Positions 36,499 through 44,918 of a stretch of 64,000 bases of DNA are shown here, in pieces. The stretch comes from Sphingomonas sp. Leaf32 (GTDB taxonomy: Bacteria; Pseudomonadota; Alphaproteobacteria; Sphingomonadales; Sphingomonadaceae), in assembly GCF_001421765.1 (NCBI RefSeq), contig NZ_LMLA01000001.1:667199-731198 (forward strand), read 5' to 3'. The position numbers were made by a program, and so were the translations under genes. Under the pieces are notes generated by a model. The model was given only the letters and a program-made list of their open reading frames with translations, was not told the origin of the DNA and made no database searches. How positions within the stretch are numbered: the first letter of the stretch is position 1; each line of letters begins with the position of its first letter.

Positions 36499-37406
36499 GC
36501 GATGCGCGCGCCCTTCGGGACAGCGAAGCCGCGCAACATCTCTCCGGTCGAGGTCGCACCGCGACCGGCGCGCTGCACCTGTAGCGGGACCAGCACCCCC
36601 TCCGCGCAGGCGATCTCCAGCGCGTCTCCGATCACCGTGCCCGGTTCCACGCCGCCGGCGTCCGGATCGACCCGTGCCGCCAGCACCTTGATCCGTTCGC
36701 CATTCACCTCGATGAACGCGCCCGGTGCCGGGTTGAACGCGCGCACCTGCCGCTCGGCATCGACCGCGCTGCCGTCGAAGCGCAGCCGCGCCTCCGCCTT
36801 GTCGATCTTCGCGGCATGGGTCACGCCCACGCTCGCCTGCTCGACCGGCGGATAGGCGTCCGGGTCGGCCAACACCTCCAGCATCAGTCGCGCACCCATC
36901 GCGCTCAGCTCGCCGGCCAGCTCGCCCGCCGTCTTGCCCGCAACCGGCGTGCGACCCTCCAGCCGCACCGGCCCGGTATCCATCCCCGCCGCCATCTGCA
37001 TGATGCCGACGCCGGTCTCTTTATCGCCCGCGAGGATCGCCCGCTGGATAGGCGCGGCCCCCCGCCAGCGCGGCAGCAGCGAGCCATGGACGTTCAGGCA
37101 GCCGAGACGCGGCGTGTCCAGCACGGCGCGCGGCAACAACAGGCCATAGGCCGCGACCACCGCTACATCGGCGTCCAGCGCCGCGAAGTCCGCCCGCACC
37201 GCCGGATCGCGCAACGTCTCCGGCACCCGCACCGCGATGCCCAGCGGCTCGGCCAGCCGGTGGATCGGGGAGGGGGTCAGCGCCTTGCCCCGCCCCGCGC
37301 GACGCGGCGGCTGGCTATAGGCGGCGATGACGTCGTGGCCCGCATCGACCAGCGCCTGAAGGATTGGCACCGCAAATTCGGGCGTGCCCATGAAGATGAT
37401 CCGCAT
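36495..37406 (-). CDS. fmt: Methionyl-tRNA formyltransferase
   Basis: Fmt formylates initiator Met-tRNA with 10-formyl-THF. The 303-residue product begins [14 protein letters not shown] and has the catalytic segment [19 protein letters not shown] with the essential Asn/His region, plus a C-terminal OB-like domain (about 205-300). The ATG at 37406 is preferred over one five codons upstream. The functional partner def lies nearby on the opposite strand at 38.1 kb, separated by recR. Confidence 0.95.
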   Translation of the reverse strand: MRIIFMGTPEFAVPILQALVDAGHDVIAAYSQPPRRAGRGKALTPSPIHRLAEPLGIAVRVPETLRDPAVRADFAALDADVAVVAAYGLLLPRAVLDTPRLGCLNVHGSLLPRWRGAAPIQRAILAGDKETGVGIMQMAAGMDTGPVRLEGRTPVAGKTAGELAGELSAMGARLMLEVLADPDAYPPVEQASVGVTHAAKIDKAEARLRFDGSAVDAERQVRAFNPAPGAFIEVNGERIKVLAARVDPDAGGVEPGTVIGDALEIACAEGVLVPLQVQRAGRGATSTGEMLRGFAVPKGARIA

Positions 37407-37459
37407 GACCCCTCTCGACACCGTGGCGTCGACACGCGCAACCCCCTATCTTGGGTCCG

Positions 37460-38056
37460 ATGGCCTCTCCCGAAATCGACGCGCTGACGCAGGCGCTCTC
37501 CCGGCTTCCCGGTCTCGGCCCCCGTTCGGCCAGGCGGGCGGTGCTGCATCTGGTGAAGAAGCGCGAAACGGCGCTCGACCCGCTGCTGATCGCGCTCGAC
37601 CGGGTGGCGCGCAATCTCGCCACCTGTTCGACCTGCGGCAATGTCGACACGACCGATCCGTGCGCCGTCTGCACCGATCCGCGCCGCGACGACCGGTCGC
37701 TGTGCGTGGTCGAGGAGGTGGCCGACCTGTGGGCGCTCGATCGCGCCCGGCTGTTCCCCGGCCGCTTCCATGTGCTGGGCGGGCGGCTGTCGGCGCTGGA
37801 GGGGGTGCGGCCCGACGACCTCGCGATCGATTCGCTCGTCGCCCGCGTCGCGGCGGGCGGCATCGATGAAGTCGTGCTGGCGATGAACGCCACGCTGGAG
37901 GGGCAGACGACCGCCCATTACATTGCCGAACGGATCGAGAAATATCCGGTTCGCCTGACCCAGCTGGCGCATGGCCTGCCCGTCGGCGGCGAACTGGACT
38001 ATCTCGATGAAGGCACGCTGGCCCAGGCGCTGCGCGCGCGGCGCCCGGTCGCTTGA
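37460..38056 (+). CDS. recR: Recombination mediator RecR
   Basis: RecR works with RecO and RecF to load RecA at gaps. The 198-residue product has the helix-hairpin-helix [16 protein letters not shown] at residues 16-31, the zinc-finger cysteines CSTCG...CAVC at about 55-70, and a Toprim domain starting CVVEE. The ATG at 37460 gives the usual length; the TTG at 37451 is an alternative. It is divergent from fmt, with a 53-base gap that must hold both promoters. Confidence 0.95.
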   Translation: MASPEIDALTQALSRLPGLGPRSARRAVLHLVKKRETALDPLLIALDRVARNLATCSTCGNVDTTDPCAVCTDPRRDDRSLCVVEEVADLWALDRARLFPGRFHVLGGRLSALEGVRPDDLAIDSLVARVAAGGIDEVVLAMNATLEGQTTAHYIAERIEKYPVRLTQLAHGLPVGGELDYLDEGTLAQALRARRPVA

Positions 38057-38087
38057 CCGGCGAAAATATGCTACCTACCGAACCGCT

Positions 38088-38612
38088 ATGGCTATTCTTC
38101 CGATCATCGAAATCCCCGATCCCCGCCTCCGCCTCGTCTCCGAACCCGTGGAGGGCGTGACCGACGAGGTGAGAACCCTCATCGCCGACATGTTCGAAAC
38201 GATGTACGACGCCCCCGGCATCGGCCTCGCCGCGATCCAGGTCGCCGTACCCAAGCGCGTGCTGGTCATCGACCTGCAGGACGAGGAGGATGAGGAGGGC
38301 AAGCCGGTCAAGGCACCGCACGCCTTCGTCAATCCGGTGATCGAGGAAGTGTCGGAAGAGCTGTCGTCCTATCAGGAAGGCTGCCTGTCGATCCCCGAAC
38401 AATATGCCGATGTCGTCCGCCCGGCGCGCTGCCGCGTGACGTGGCTGGACGAGCAGGGCGAGGCCCATGACGAATGGCTCGACGGGCTGATGGCGACCTG
38501 CCTCCAGCACGAGATGGATCATCTGAACGGCGTGCTGTTCATCGATCACCTCTCGCGGCTGAAGCGCGACATGGTCATCAAGAAACTGAACAAGGCGCGC
38601 AAGGCCGCCTAA
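38088..38612 (+). CDS. def: Peptide deformylase
   Basis: Def removes the formyl group from new proteins. The 174-residue product has all three metal-site motifs: GIGLAAIQV near residues 44-52, EGCLSIP near 98-104, and QHEMDHLNG near 142-150. An acidic insertion (QDEEDEEG) follows the first domain strand. The ATG at 38088 is preferred; a longer frame reaches back into recR out of phase. It lies 31 bases after recR. Confidence 0.96.
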   Translation: MAILPIIEIPDPRLRLVSEPVEGVTDEVRTLIADMFETMYDAPGIGLAAIQVAVPKRVLVIDLQDEEDEEGKPVKAPHAFVNPVIEEVSEELSSYQEGCLSIPEQYADVVRPARCRVTWLDEQGEAHDEWLDGLMATCLQHEMDHLNGVLFIDHLSRLKRDMVIKKLNKARKAA

Positions 38613-38691
38613 GCGACGAACCGAACCCCGTTCGCCTTGTCGGGCGGGCGGGGCGGGGGTAAGTTCCGGGTCCGTTCCCCCGGAGTATCGC

Positions 38692-40122
38692 ATGGACCCG
38701 TTTGTCATCGTCATCGTCGCCGCCGTCCTGCTTGCCGGATTGGCGATCGGCTGGCTGATGGGCAGCCGACAGGTCCAATCGCTGCGCGAGGAACGCGACA
38801 AGCGCGAGGATGATTTCAAGCAGGCGATCTCCGACCTCGCGCTCGCCAGCGAACGCGCAAAGGAAGTACCGGCATTGCGCGAGGAACTGGCCGAAATCCG
38901 TGCCGATCGCGACGCGCTGCTGCTCGATCACGCCGCGCTCAAGGCGAATGCGGCGGCGTTCGAGGAACGGCTGACCGAGTTCAAGGACGCGCGCGAGGCG
39001 ATGGCCGGCCAGTTCCGCGAAACCGCGCAAATCATGCTCGACGGCGCGCAAAAGGCGTTCCTGCAACGCGCCAACGAACGCTTCGCGCAGGCGGGCGACA
39101 CCAATGAGATGAAGCTGAAGGCGCTGCTGGCCCCGGTCGAGGCGACGCTGAAACGCTACGAAGCCAGCATGACCAAGGTCGAGGGCGAGCGGCAGGAAGC
39201 CTATGGTACGCTCAAGGGCCTGATGGACGCGATGCGCATCGGGCAGGAATCGGTGAAGAGCGAGGCGGCGAAGCTGGTCAACGCGCTGCGCTCCGCCCCC
39301 AAGGCGCGCGGTCGCTGGGGCGAGCAGCAGCTGCGCAACGTGCTCGAAACCTGCGGCCTTGCCGAACATACCGATTTCCAGATGGAGGTGTCGGTCGACC
39401 ATGGCGACGGTCGCCTGCGTCCCGACGCCATCGTGAAGGTGCCCGGCGGCAAGAGCCTGGTGATCGATGCCAAGGTGTCCTTGAACGCCTATCAGGACGC
39501 GCACGGCGCGGTGGACGAGGCGGAGCGTGCCGCCTTCATGACTGCGCATGTCGCATCGATGAAGAACCATGTGAACGCGCTGGGGGCCAAGAGCTACCAG
39601 TCGCAGTTCGAGGATACGCCCGATTACGTGGTGATGTTCGTGCCGGGCGAACATTTCCTCGCCGCCGCGCTCGAACATGATCCGGCGCTGTGGGACTATG
39701 CGTTCGACCGCCGCGTGCTGATCGCGACGCCGACCAACCTGATCGCCATCGCCCGCACCGTCGCGGCGGTGTGGCGGCAGGAAAAGCTGGCGGGTGAAGC
39801 GCGCCAGATCGGCCAGCTCGGCCGCGAACTCCACGCCCGCCTCGCCAAGATGGGCGACCATGTCGCCAAGCTCGGCAAGAATCTGGAAGGGGCGAACACC
39901 GCCTATAATGCGTTCGTCGGCAGCCTCGAATCGCAGGTGATGACCTCAGCCAAGCGGTTCGAAACGCTCAACATCGACACCGGCGGCAAGACGATCGACC
40001 CGCTGCCGGTGGTCGAACAGTCGCCGCGCCCGCTGACCAAGCTGGCGGTCGCCATCGCTCAGGCGGAGGATGCGGCCGAGGAGCGGGCGGAAGCGGAAGG
40101 GGCGGGGGCGGGGGCGGAATAG
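38692..40122 (+). CDS. rmuC: DNA recombination protein RmuC
   Basis: RmuC limits inversions at short inverted repeats and carries a nuclease-like domain. The 476-residue product has an N-terminal membrane anchor (about 4-23), then a coiled coil of about 100 residues. The RmuC domain covers about 190-420 and includes GRWGEQQLRNVLE, LVIDAKVSLNAY and FVPGEHFLAAAL. An acidic Ala/Glu/Gly tail ends the protein. It is the last of the plus-strand genes before a large repeat-rich gap. Confidence 0.93.
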   Translation: MDPFVIVIVAAVLLAGLAIGWLMGSRQVQSLREERDKREDDFKQAISDLALASERAKEVPALREELAEIRADRDALLLDHAALKANAAAFEERLTEFKDAREAMAGQFRETAQIMLDGAQKAFLQRANERFAQAGDTNEMKLKALLAPVEATLKRYEASMTKVEGERQEAYGTLKGLMDAMRIGQESVKSEAAKLVNALRSAPKARGRWGEQQLRNVLETCGLAEHTDFQMEVSVDHGDGRLRPDAIVKVPGGKSLVIDAKVSLNAYQDAHGAVDEAERAAFMTAHVASMKNHVNALGAKSYQSQFEDTPDYVVMFVPGEHFLAAALEHDPALWDYAFDRRVLIATPTNLIAIARTVAAVWRQEKLAGEARQIGQLGRELHARLAKMGDHVAKLGKNLEGANTAYNAFVGSLESQVMTSAKRFETLNIDTGGKTIDPLPVVEQSPRPLTKLAVAIAQAEDAAEERAEAEGAGAGAE

Positions 40123-40142
40123 AAGCGCTACACCCCGTATCA

Positions 40143-40170
40143 CGTCACCCCAGCGCAGGCTGGGGTCTCG
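40143..40170. repeat. CGTCACCCCAGC..GCTGGGGTCTCG repeat half
   Basis: One copy of the unit found at 53330-53356, differing by one base (GCGCAGGCT for GCGAAGGCT). It is internally palindromic (CCCCAGC/GCTGGGG). Confidence 0.7.
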
Positions 40171-40294
40171 TCCCGCCAGCGCGCGTTCTCATGATGAGCG
40201 TCCTTGGCCCGCGGGAGCATTGCGCCACGATGTTACCATGATCGGACTCGCCTTTTCCCAAGTCCTAGGCCGGATCGACATTCACACTCTATTT

Positions 40295-40403
40295 CGTCAC
40301 CCCGGACTTGTTCCGGGGTCCACCGAGCCGCAGTCGCGGTCGATAGAGGATTACACCGCACCGATTGCCGCGCCTTTGACTCCGGAACAAGTCCGGGGTG
40401 ACG
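40295..40403. repeat. Inverted repeat with 22-bp perfect arms (GGACTTGTTCCGG type)
   Basis: The arms 40295-40316 (CGTCACCCCGGACTTGTTCC plus GG) and 40382-40403 are exact reverse complements separated by 65 bases. The unit shares its CGTCACCCC edge with the other repeat family. A fragment of the same edge occurs near 46190. Confidence 0.8.
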
Positions 40404-40473
40404 GAGAGGCTGGAAGGGGCGATCAGGAACGACCCCAGGAGCAGCTGAATGTCGATCGGCGCTGGAGGTAGTC

Positions 40474-40555
40474 CGGCGCAGGTCGGGGTCCAGTTGGGTA
40501 GTGCCTGTACTGGAAACGCGACCGACGCCGCAACTAGACCCCGGCCTGCGGCGGG
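40474..40555. repeat. Inverted repeat, 18-bp arms
   Basis: CCGGCGCAGGTCGGGGTC (40474-40491) pairs with GACCCCGGCCTGCGGCGG (40538-40555) with two mismatches. Confidence 0.65.
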
Positions 40556-40579
40556 GTATGGTGGTGCGGGAAGGAAGTG

Positions 40580-41527
40580 CTACCCTTGAGGCCGGGGCGG
40601 CACCTGCCCATCATCGCCTAGTACCAACCCCATCGTCACCGCGACGATCCGTGCCGCGATCCCTGCGCACAACCGATGCGGATCGTCGCGCGCCGGCACA
40701 TATTCCGCCAGCACCAGCCCGGCGATCGCGCCCTCGTCCGCCAGCGCGGTCAACAGCAGCACGACCTCCTCATACCGCAATCCGCCCGGCGTGGGCATCG
40801 CCACCGCCGGAAACACCGCCGGGTCGATCCCGTCGCAATCGATCGAGACGAGGTAGCGCCCGCCCGCCGGTACCTGCGCGATGGCAGCATCGATCCCGCC
40901 TCGGATCAGGTTATAGGCGGTGACGATCCGGCTGCCCCAGCCGCGCGCATCCTCGATCTGCCACGCGCCGCCGCTGCCCAGTCCGCGCACCCCGACCTGC
41001 ACCATGCCCGTGACGTGCGGCATCTCCGCCAGCCGCCGCATCGGCGATCCATAGCCCAGCGGCTCCCCACGAATGTCGTCGCCCCAGTCGACATGCGCAT
41101 CGATCTGCACGACGGTCAGCGGCCCGCGCCCGGCAAAGGCCGCCGCGAACGGGATCGGCACCGAATCGTCGCCGCCCAGGAGGATCGGTATCGCGCCGGC
41201 ATCCAGCACCGCACGCGTCGTCGCCTCGATCCGCTGACGATTGCCCGCTGCATCCTCCGGCCGGGTATCGACATCGCCGATGTCCACCACCCCACGCGTA
41301 TCTTTGGGATCGGGAAAGGGGGTGAAGCCCAGGTCGAAATCGATCTGCGACAATTGCCGCGCGAACCCCAGCGACGCGGCGCGGATCGCGGCGGGCGCGT
41401 CGGCCGAATGGCTTGGCGCGCCATCGTCATAGGGCGTGGCCTCGCTCGCCCCGAACAGGACGATGCTGGGGCTGTCCAGCGCCGCGATGTCGGCGGCGGG
41501 CAGGGCGGCGAAGGTCGGGTGGGTCAT
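40580..41527 (-). CDS. Ureohydrolase (agmatinase/arginase family) with a variant metal site
   Basis: The 315-residue product belongs to the binuclear manganese ureohydrolases, which split urea or a guanidine from arginine, agmatine or related compounds. DAHVDWGDD (about residues 146-154) and SIDCDGIDP (about 235-243) carry the aspartate ligands. The usual GGDHS motif reads GGDDS (about 122-126), so one histidine ligand is replaced by aspartate. The exact substrate is uncertain; nearby astA/astB make an arginine-derived compound plausible. It is last in a minus-strand group with trmH. Confidence 0.87.
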   Translation of the reverse strand: MTHPTFAALPAADIAALDSPSIVLFGASEATPYDDGAPSHSADAPAAIRAASLGFARQLSQIDFDLGFTPFPDPKDTRGVVDIGDVDTRPEDAAGNRQRIEATTRAVLDAGAIPILLGGDDSVPIPFAAAFAGRGPLTVVQIDAHVDWGDDIRGEPLGYGSPMRRLAEMPHVTGMVQVGVRGLGSGGAWQIEDARGWGSRIVTAYNLIRGGIDAAIAQVPAGGRYLVSIDCDGIDPAVFPAVAMPTPGGLRYEEVVLLLTALADEGAIAGLVLAEYVPARDDPHRLCAGIAARIVAVTMGLVLGDDGQVPPRPQG

Positions 41528-41557
41528 CCCCGCTCAATCCCTCGCGACCCGGAAGGT

Positions 41558-42355
41558 TCAGGGCCGGTGCTGCCCCAGCACGGTGTACGCCATCACCGCC
41601 GTCGCGACCGCCGCGTTGAGGCTGTCGGCCTTGCCCAGCATCGGGATCTTGACCAGCAGGTCGCATTCGGCGGCCATATGGTCCGGCATCCCCTGCGCCT
41701 CGTTCCCGGTCAGCAGGAAGGTCGGATCGGGATAGGTCGCCGCGCGATAATCATGGGTCGTGTCGAGGCTCAGCCCCACCAGCGTTCCGGGGCCGCCCCG
41801 CAGCCAGTCCTTGAACGTCGCCCAATCGGCCCGCGCCACGGCGACGGTGAAGATCGCCCCCATGCTCGCCCGCACCGCCTCGACCGAGAACGGGTCGACG
41901 CATTCGTCGATCAGGATCAGCCCGCCCGCGCCGGTCGCGTCCGCCGTGCGTAGGATGGTGCCGAGATTGCCCGGATCGCGCAGCCGTTCCGCGACCAGCC
42001 ACAGCGACGCATTGCGTCGGTCGATGCCTGCAAGCTCGGTCGAGAATTCGTCATAGACGCCGACGACCGACCCCGGATTGTCCTTGCCGGACAGCTTCGA
42101 CAGGATGTCGACCGTCGTGGAAATGGCGATGCCGCCCGACGCCTCGGTCTCCTCGATCAGCGTTTCCAGCAACGGATGCTGCTCGCCGCTGGCGAAATAG
42201 AGTTCCGCCGGCAGCCACCCCGCCTCGCGCGCTTCGGTCAGGATGCGCAACCCTTCGGCCAGGAAGCGGCGCTGGTCGCGGCGATGGCGCTTTTCGCGCA
42301 GGTTGCGCGCGGACTTCACCATCGGGTTCGAAAAGGCGGTAATTTCGCGTGGCAT
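41558..42355 (-). CDS. TrmH/SpoU-family RNA 2'-O-methyltransferase
   Basis: The product is a 265-residue SPOUT-class enzyme that methylates a ribose 2'-OH in rRNA or tRNA. The three SpoU motifs are visible: AERLRDPGNLGTILRTADA (about 123-141), FLLTGNEAQGMP (about 213-224) and IPMLGKADSLNAAVATAVMAY (about 236-256). An N-terminal substrate-binding domain covers residues 1-100. The ATG at 42355 (MPREITAF) is used. The target cannot be assigned. It lies eight bases after a small membrane-protein gene and 30 before the ureohydrolase. Confidence 0.9.
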   Translation of the reverse strand: MPREITAFSNPMVKSARNLREKRHRRDQRRFLAEGLRILTEAREAGWLPAELYFASGEQHPLLETLIEETEASGGIAISTTVDILSKLSGKDNPGSVVGVYDEFSTELAGIDRRNASLWLVAERLRDPGNLGTILRTADATGAGGLILIDECVDPFSVEAVRASMGAIFTVAVARADWATFKDWLRGGPGTLVGLSLDTTHDYRAATYPDPTFLLTGNEAQGMPDHMAAECDLLVKIPMLGKADSLNAAVATAVMAYTVLGQHRP

Positions 42356-42363
42356 GGCGCTGC

Positions 42364-42585
42364 CTAGCCTGCCTCGCGCTCCGCGTCGATGGAATCGAGA
42401 ATGCGCGTGCCGGCCATGAACACCGCGATCGGGCAGACGACGAACAACAGCTTGCCGCCGATGCCCGGATATTGCGCCATGTAATGAAAGCCACGCTCGA
42501 CCGCGCCGACGCCCAAGCCATAGATGACCAGAAACGCCTCGAACTTCGATTTGATCGTGAACAGGTTTTTGAGCCGGGTCAGCAT
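42364..42585 (-). CDS. Small two-helix membrane protein
   Basis: The product is a 73-residue protein with two hydrophobic helices (about 17-33 and 44-62) and a basic N-terminus (MLTRLKNLFTIKSKFE), probably in the inner membrane with both ends inside. I do not recognise the family. It starts the group that continues with trmH after eight bases. The upstream sequence is more AT-rich than average and contains a 20-base palindrome at 42613-42632. Confidence 0.72.
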   Translation of the reverse strand: MLTRLKNLFTIKSKFEAFLVIYGLGVGAVERGFHYMAQYPGIGGKLLFVVCPIAVFMAGTRILDSIDAEREAG

Positions 42586-42612
42586 GATCGCAAATCACGC
42601 AAAATACGTACC

Positions 42613-42632
42613 ATTGGCGGTTTTTCGCCAAT
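42613..42632. other. Palindrome ATTGGCG-(6)-CGCCAAT
   Basis: Perfect 7-bp arms with a six-base loop lie between the astB stop and the next minus-strand gene, 28 bases before that gene's start. It could be a weak astB terminator or an operator for the following group. Confidence 0.45.
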
Positions 42633-42651
42633 CCTGCCGCCCGACTTATGG

Positions 42652-43911
42652 TTAACTGTCAATTAACCCGACAAGGTCGAGCGATTCCAGCAGCGCCCGG
42701 TGCGCCGCCTCGATCGCGTCGATCAGCGCCGGATCGCCGATAGCGGCGGGCGCGATCTGCTCCGGCCAGTGCGCCTCGACCACCGCCGCGATCCGGTCGA
42801 GCTTCGCATCGTCGACCAGGAACCGCGGATCGATCGTCGCCGGATCGGCGACCACGCGCAGCCGCAGACAAGCCGGCCCGCCACCATTGGCCATCGATTC
42901 GCGCACATCGACCACCTCCAGCCAGCGGATCGCGCCGTTGCCCGCCACCAGTTCCTGCAACCAGCCCCACACCCGCTCATTCTCGCGCGCTTCGCTAGGC
43001 AGGATCAGCGCCATGCCGCCGCCTGCGGGCAAGGTCACCAACTGCGCGTTGAACAGATAGGAAGTGATCGCATCGGCCAGGCTCACCCGGTCGGCCGGCA
43101 CCTCGACGATCTCGACCGACGGCATCGCCGCGCGCAGGTCGGCGAAGAAGGCGTCGCGATCCTCGAATGCCTGTTCATGCGCGAACAGGACGCGTTCGTT
43201 GGCGACCGCCACCACGTCGTTGTGGAACGCGCCGGCCGCGATCGCCGCGTCCGACTGCCGGACCATCAGCGTCCGTGCCGGGTCCAGCCCATGCGCCCGC
43301 GCGATCGCTTCGGACGCCTCGCGATGCTGTCGGGCGGGGAAGGGACCGCCGCTCACGCCATAGACGAATATCTCGACGCCCGCCGCATCATGCGTCTCGC
43401 ACAATCGCATATGGTTCGCCGCCCCTTCGTCGCCGAATGGCGCGGGGACGGGGCCGTGGACGACGAAGGCATCAGCGGCAAAGGCCGTCCGCAACTGGCT
43501 GAGCGTCGCCGGCCATTCGTGACTGCGATGCGGCATCGTCACGAGGTTTGCGACGGTCAGGTGGCAGCGCCCGTCGTCGCAGTCGCTGGCCGGCGAAACC
43601 GTCGCGGCATTGGCCGCCCACATCGCCGATGCCGACAGCGCCTGCGCCTTCAGATGCGGTGCGGCGGCGGCATAATCGGTCGATAGCGACGCCAGCCAGC
43701 CATGGTCGGGGCGCGGATGCGGCAACAGGATGCCCTGCGTCAGCCCCAGCGCCAGGTTCGCGCGCATCTTGGCGATCCCCTGCAATGCCGCCGCGCGCGG
43801 ACGCGACGTCCCGCCCGCATTGCGCGTCGCCGCCAGATTGCCGTGGCTTAGCCCGGCATAATTATGGCTGGGACCGATGATCCCGTCGAAATTGATCTCG
43901 CGCACGCTCAT
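42652..43911 (-). CDS. astB: N-succinylarginine dihydrolase
   Basis: AstB removes two ammonia and CO2 from N2-succinylarginine, the second step of the arginine succinyltransferase pathway. The 419-residue product carries the catalytic residues: Glu162 in PFGDEGAANH, His230 in GAFHNDVVAV and Cys348 in GGGPACLRLRV. The ATG at 43911 overlaps the astA stop (ATGA). The later steps (astC, astD, astE) are not encoded by recognisable genes in the window. Confidence 0.95.
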   Translation of the reverse strand: MSVREINFDGIIGPSHNYAGLSHGNLAATRNAGGTSRPRAAALQGIAKMRANLALGLTQGILLPHPRPDHGWLASLSTDYAAAAPHLKAQALSASAMWAANAATVSPASDCDDGRCHLTVANLVTMPHRSHEWPATLSQLRTAFAADAFVVHGPVPAPFGDEGAANHMRLCETHDAAGVEIFVYGVSGGPFPARQHREASEAIARAHGLDPARTLMVRQSDAAIAAGAFHNDVVAVANERVLFAHEQAFEDRDAFFADLRAAMPSVEIVEVPADRVSLADAITSYLFNAQLVTLPAGGGMALILPSEARENERVWGWLQELVAGNGAIRWLEVVDVRESMANGGGPACLRLRVVADPATIDPRFLVDDAKLDRIAAVVEAHWPEQIAPAAIGDPALIDAIEAAHRALLESLDLVGLIDS

Positions 43912-44918
43912 CGCGCCACCTGCGACACCGTGTCGCCGACCGCGACGTTCAGCGCGCGGGCGGCGTCCGCATCGATGACGATCCCGTCGTCGGTGACGGT
44001 CACGTCGCCCAGGCACGCACGAAACTCGGCCAGCCGCCCGGTCGCCAGCAGCGAGGGGCTGCCGCCGTCGCCGATCGCGACCACCTGCCGCTCGCGCCGG
44101 TCGCGGATCGTCGCGATCTGGTCGGTACGGGCGGTCATGGTCGGGCCGCCGTCGAAGATGTCGACGTAATTCTCATAGGCAAAGCCTTCATTCTCCAGCA
44201 TCCGCATCGCCGCGCGCCCGGTCGGGTGGGGCAGGCCGATGACGCCGCGCGCCGCTTCGGGCAGCATCGCGATATAGACCGGGTGGCGCGGCATCAGGTC
44301 GGCGATGAACTGATTGCCGTGGATCGCGTTGAATTGGTCGGCATCCTGAAAACTCATGCCGAAGAAGCGCCCGGCCACCCCGTCCCAAAAGGGCGATCCA
44401 CCCGCTTCGTCGATGATCCCGCGCAGCTCCGCCAGCACCCGGTCGGCGAAGCGCCCGCGATGCCGCGCGATGAACAGATAGCGCGACCGGGCGAGCAACA
44501 GCCCCAGCCCGCCGGCCCGCTCGCCCGGATGCAGGAACAGCCCGCCGACCTCGCTCGACCCCTCCAGATCGTTGACGAGGTTCAGGATGTCCGCGCGGAA
44601 GGTGCGGCCCAGCGCCTCGCTATGCTTGGTCAGCGTCGCGACGCGATAGGAATAGAAGGGCCAGCGCTGCCCGACCTTGGTGAAGATCTGGCACGTCCCG
44701 CGCACCTCGCCGGTGTCGACATTTTCCAGTACCAGCACGAACACCTCGTCGCGCGGGGCGTCCTCGTCATGGCTGAACGCGATGGCGCTGCGTTCCAGCC
44801 GGGTCATCAGCGCACTGCGGTCCGGGGGCAGGTTGGTGAAGCCGCCACCGGTCAGCTTCGCCATTTCGTACAGATATTTCAGGTCGCTTTCGCGCGCCGC
44901 ACGGATTCGAAACGTCAC
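43908..44918 (-). CDS. astA: Arginine N-succinyltransferase
   Basis: AstA transfers succinyl from succinyl-CoA to the alpha-amino group of arginine, the first step of the AST pathway. The 336-residue product shows the family features TFRIRAARESDLKYLYEMA at the N-terminus, VGGLFLHPGERAGGLGLLLARSRYLFIA at about 147-174 and the C-terminal ENYVDIFDGGPTM. The start is the GTG at 44918, which overlaps the upstream hydrolase stop (GTGA). It sits between the hydrolase and astB in one overlapping operon. Confidence 0.94.
   Translation of the reverse strand: MTFRIRAARESDLKYLYEMAKLTGGGFTNLPPDRSALMTRLERSAIAFSHDEDAPRDEVFVLVLENVDTGEVRGTCQIFTKVGQRWPFYSYRVATLTKHSEALGRTFRADILNLVNDLEGSSEVGGLFLHPGERAGGLGLLLARSRYLFIARHRGRFADRVLAELRGIIDEAGGSPFWDGVAGRFFGMSFQDADQFNAIHGNQFIADLMPRHPVYIAMLPEAARGVIGLPHPTGRAAMRMLENEGFAYENYVDIFDGGPTMTARTDQIATIRDRRERQVVAIGDGGSPSLLATGRLAEFRACLGDVTVTDDGIVIDADAARALNVAVGDTVSQVAR

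Larger units (their letters stand above)
40123..40579. other. 457-base non-coding gap filled with short inverted repeats
   Basis: No gene with credible codon use or ribosome site is found between rmuC and the convergent ureohydrolase gene. The gap holds at least three repeat structures, listed separately. It is the largest gene-free stretch in the window. Confidence 0.8.

Noticed and set aside
40295..40403. Possible CRISPR or tandem repeat array
   Set aside because: The copies are inverted, not direct; there are only two and the spacing is irregular. No cas gene is near.
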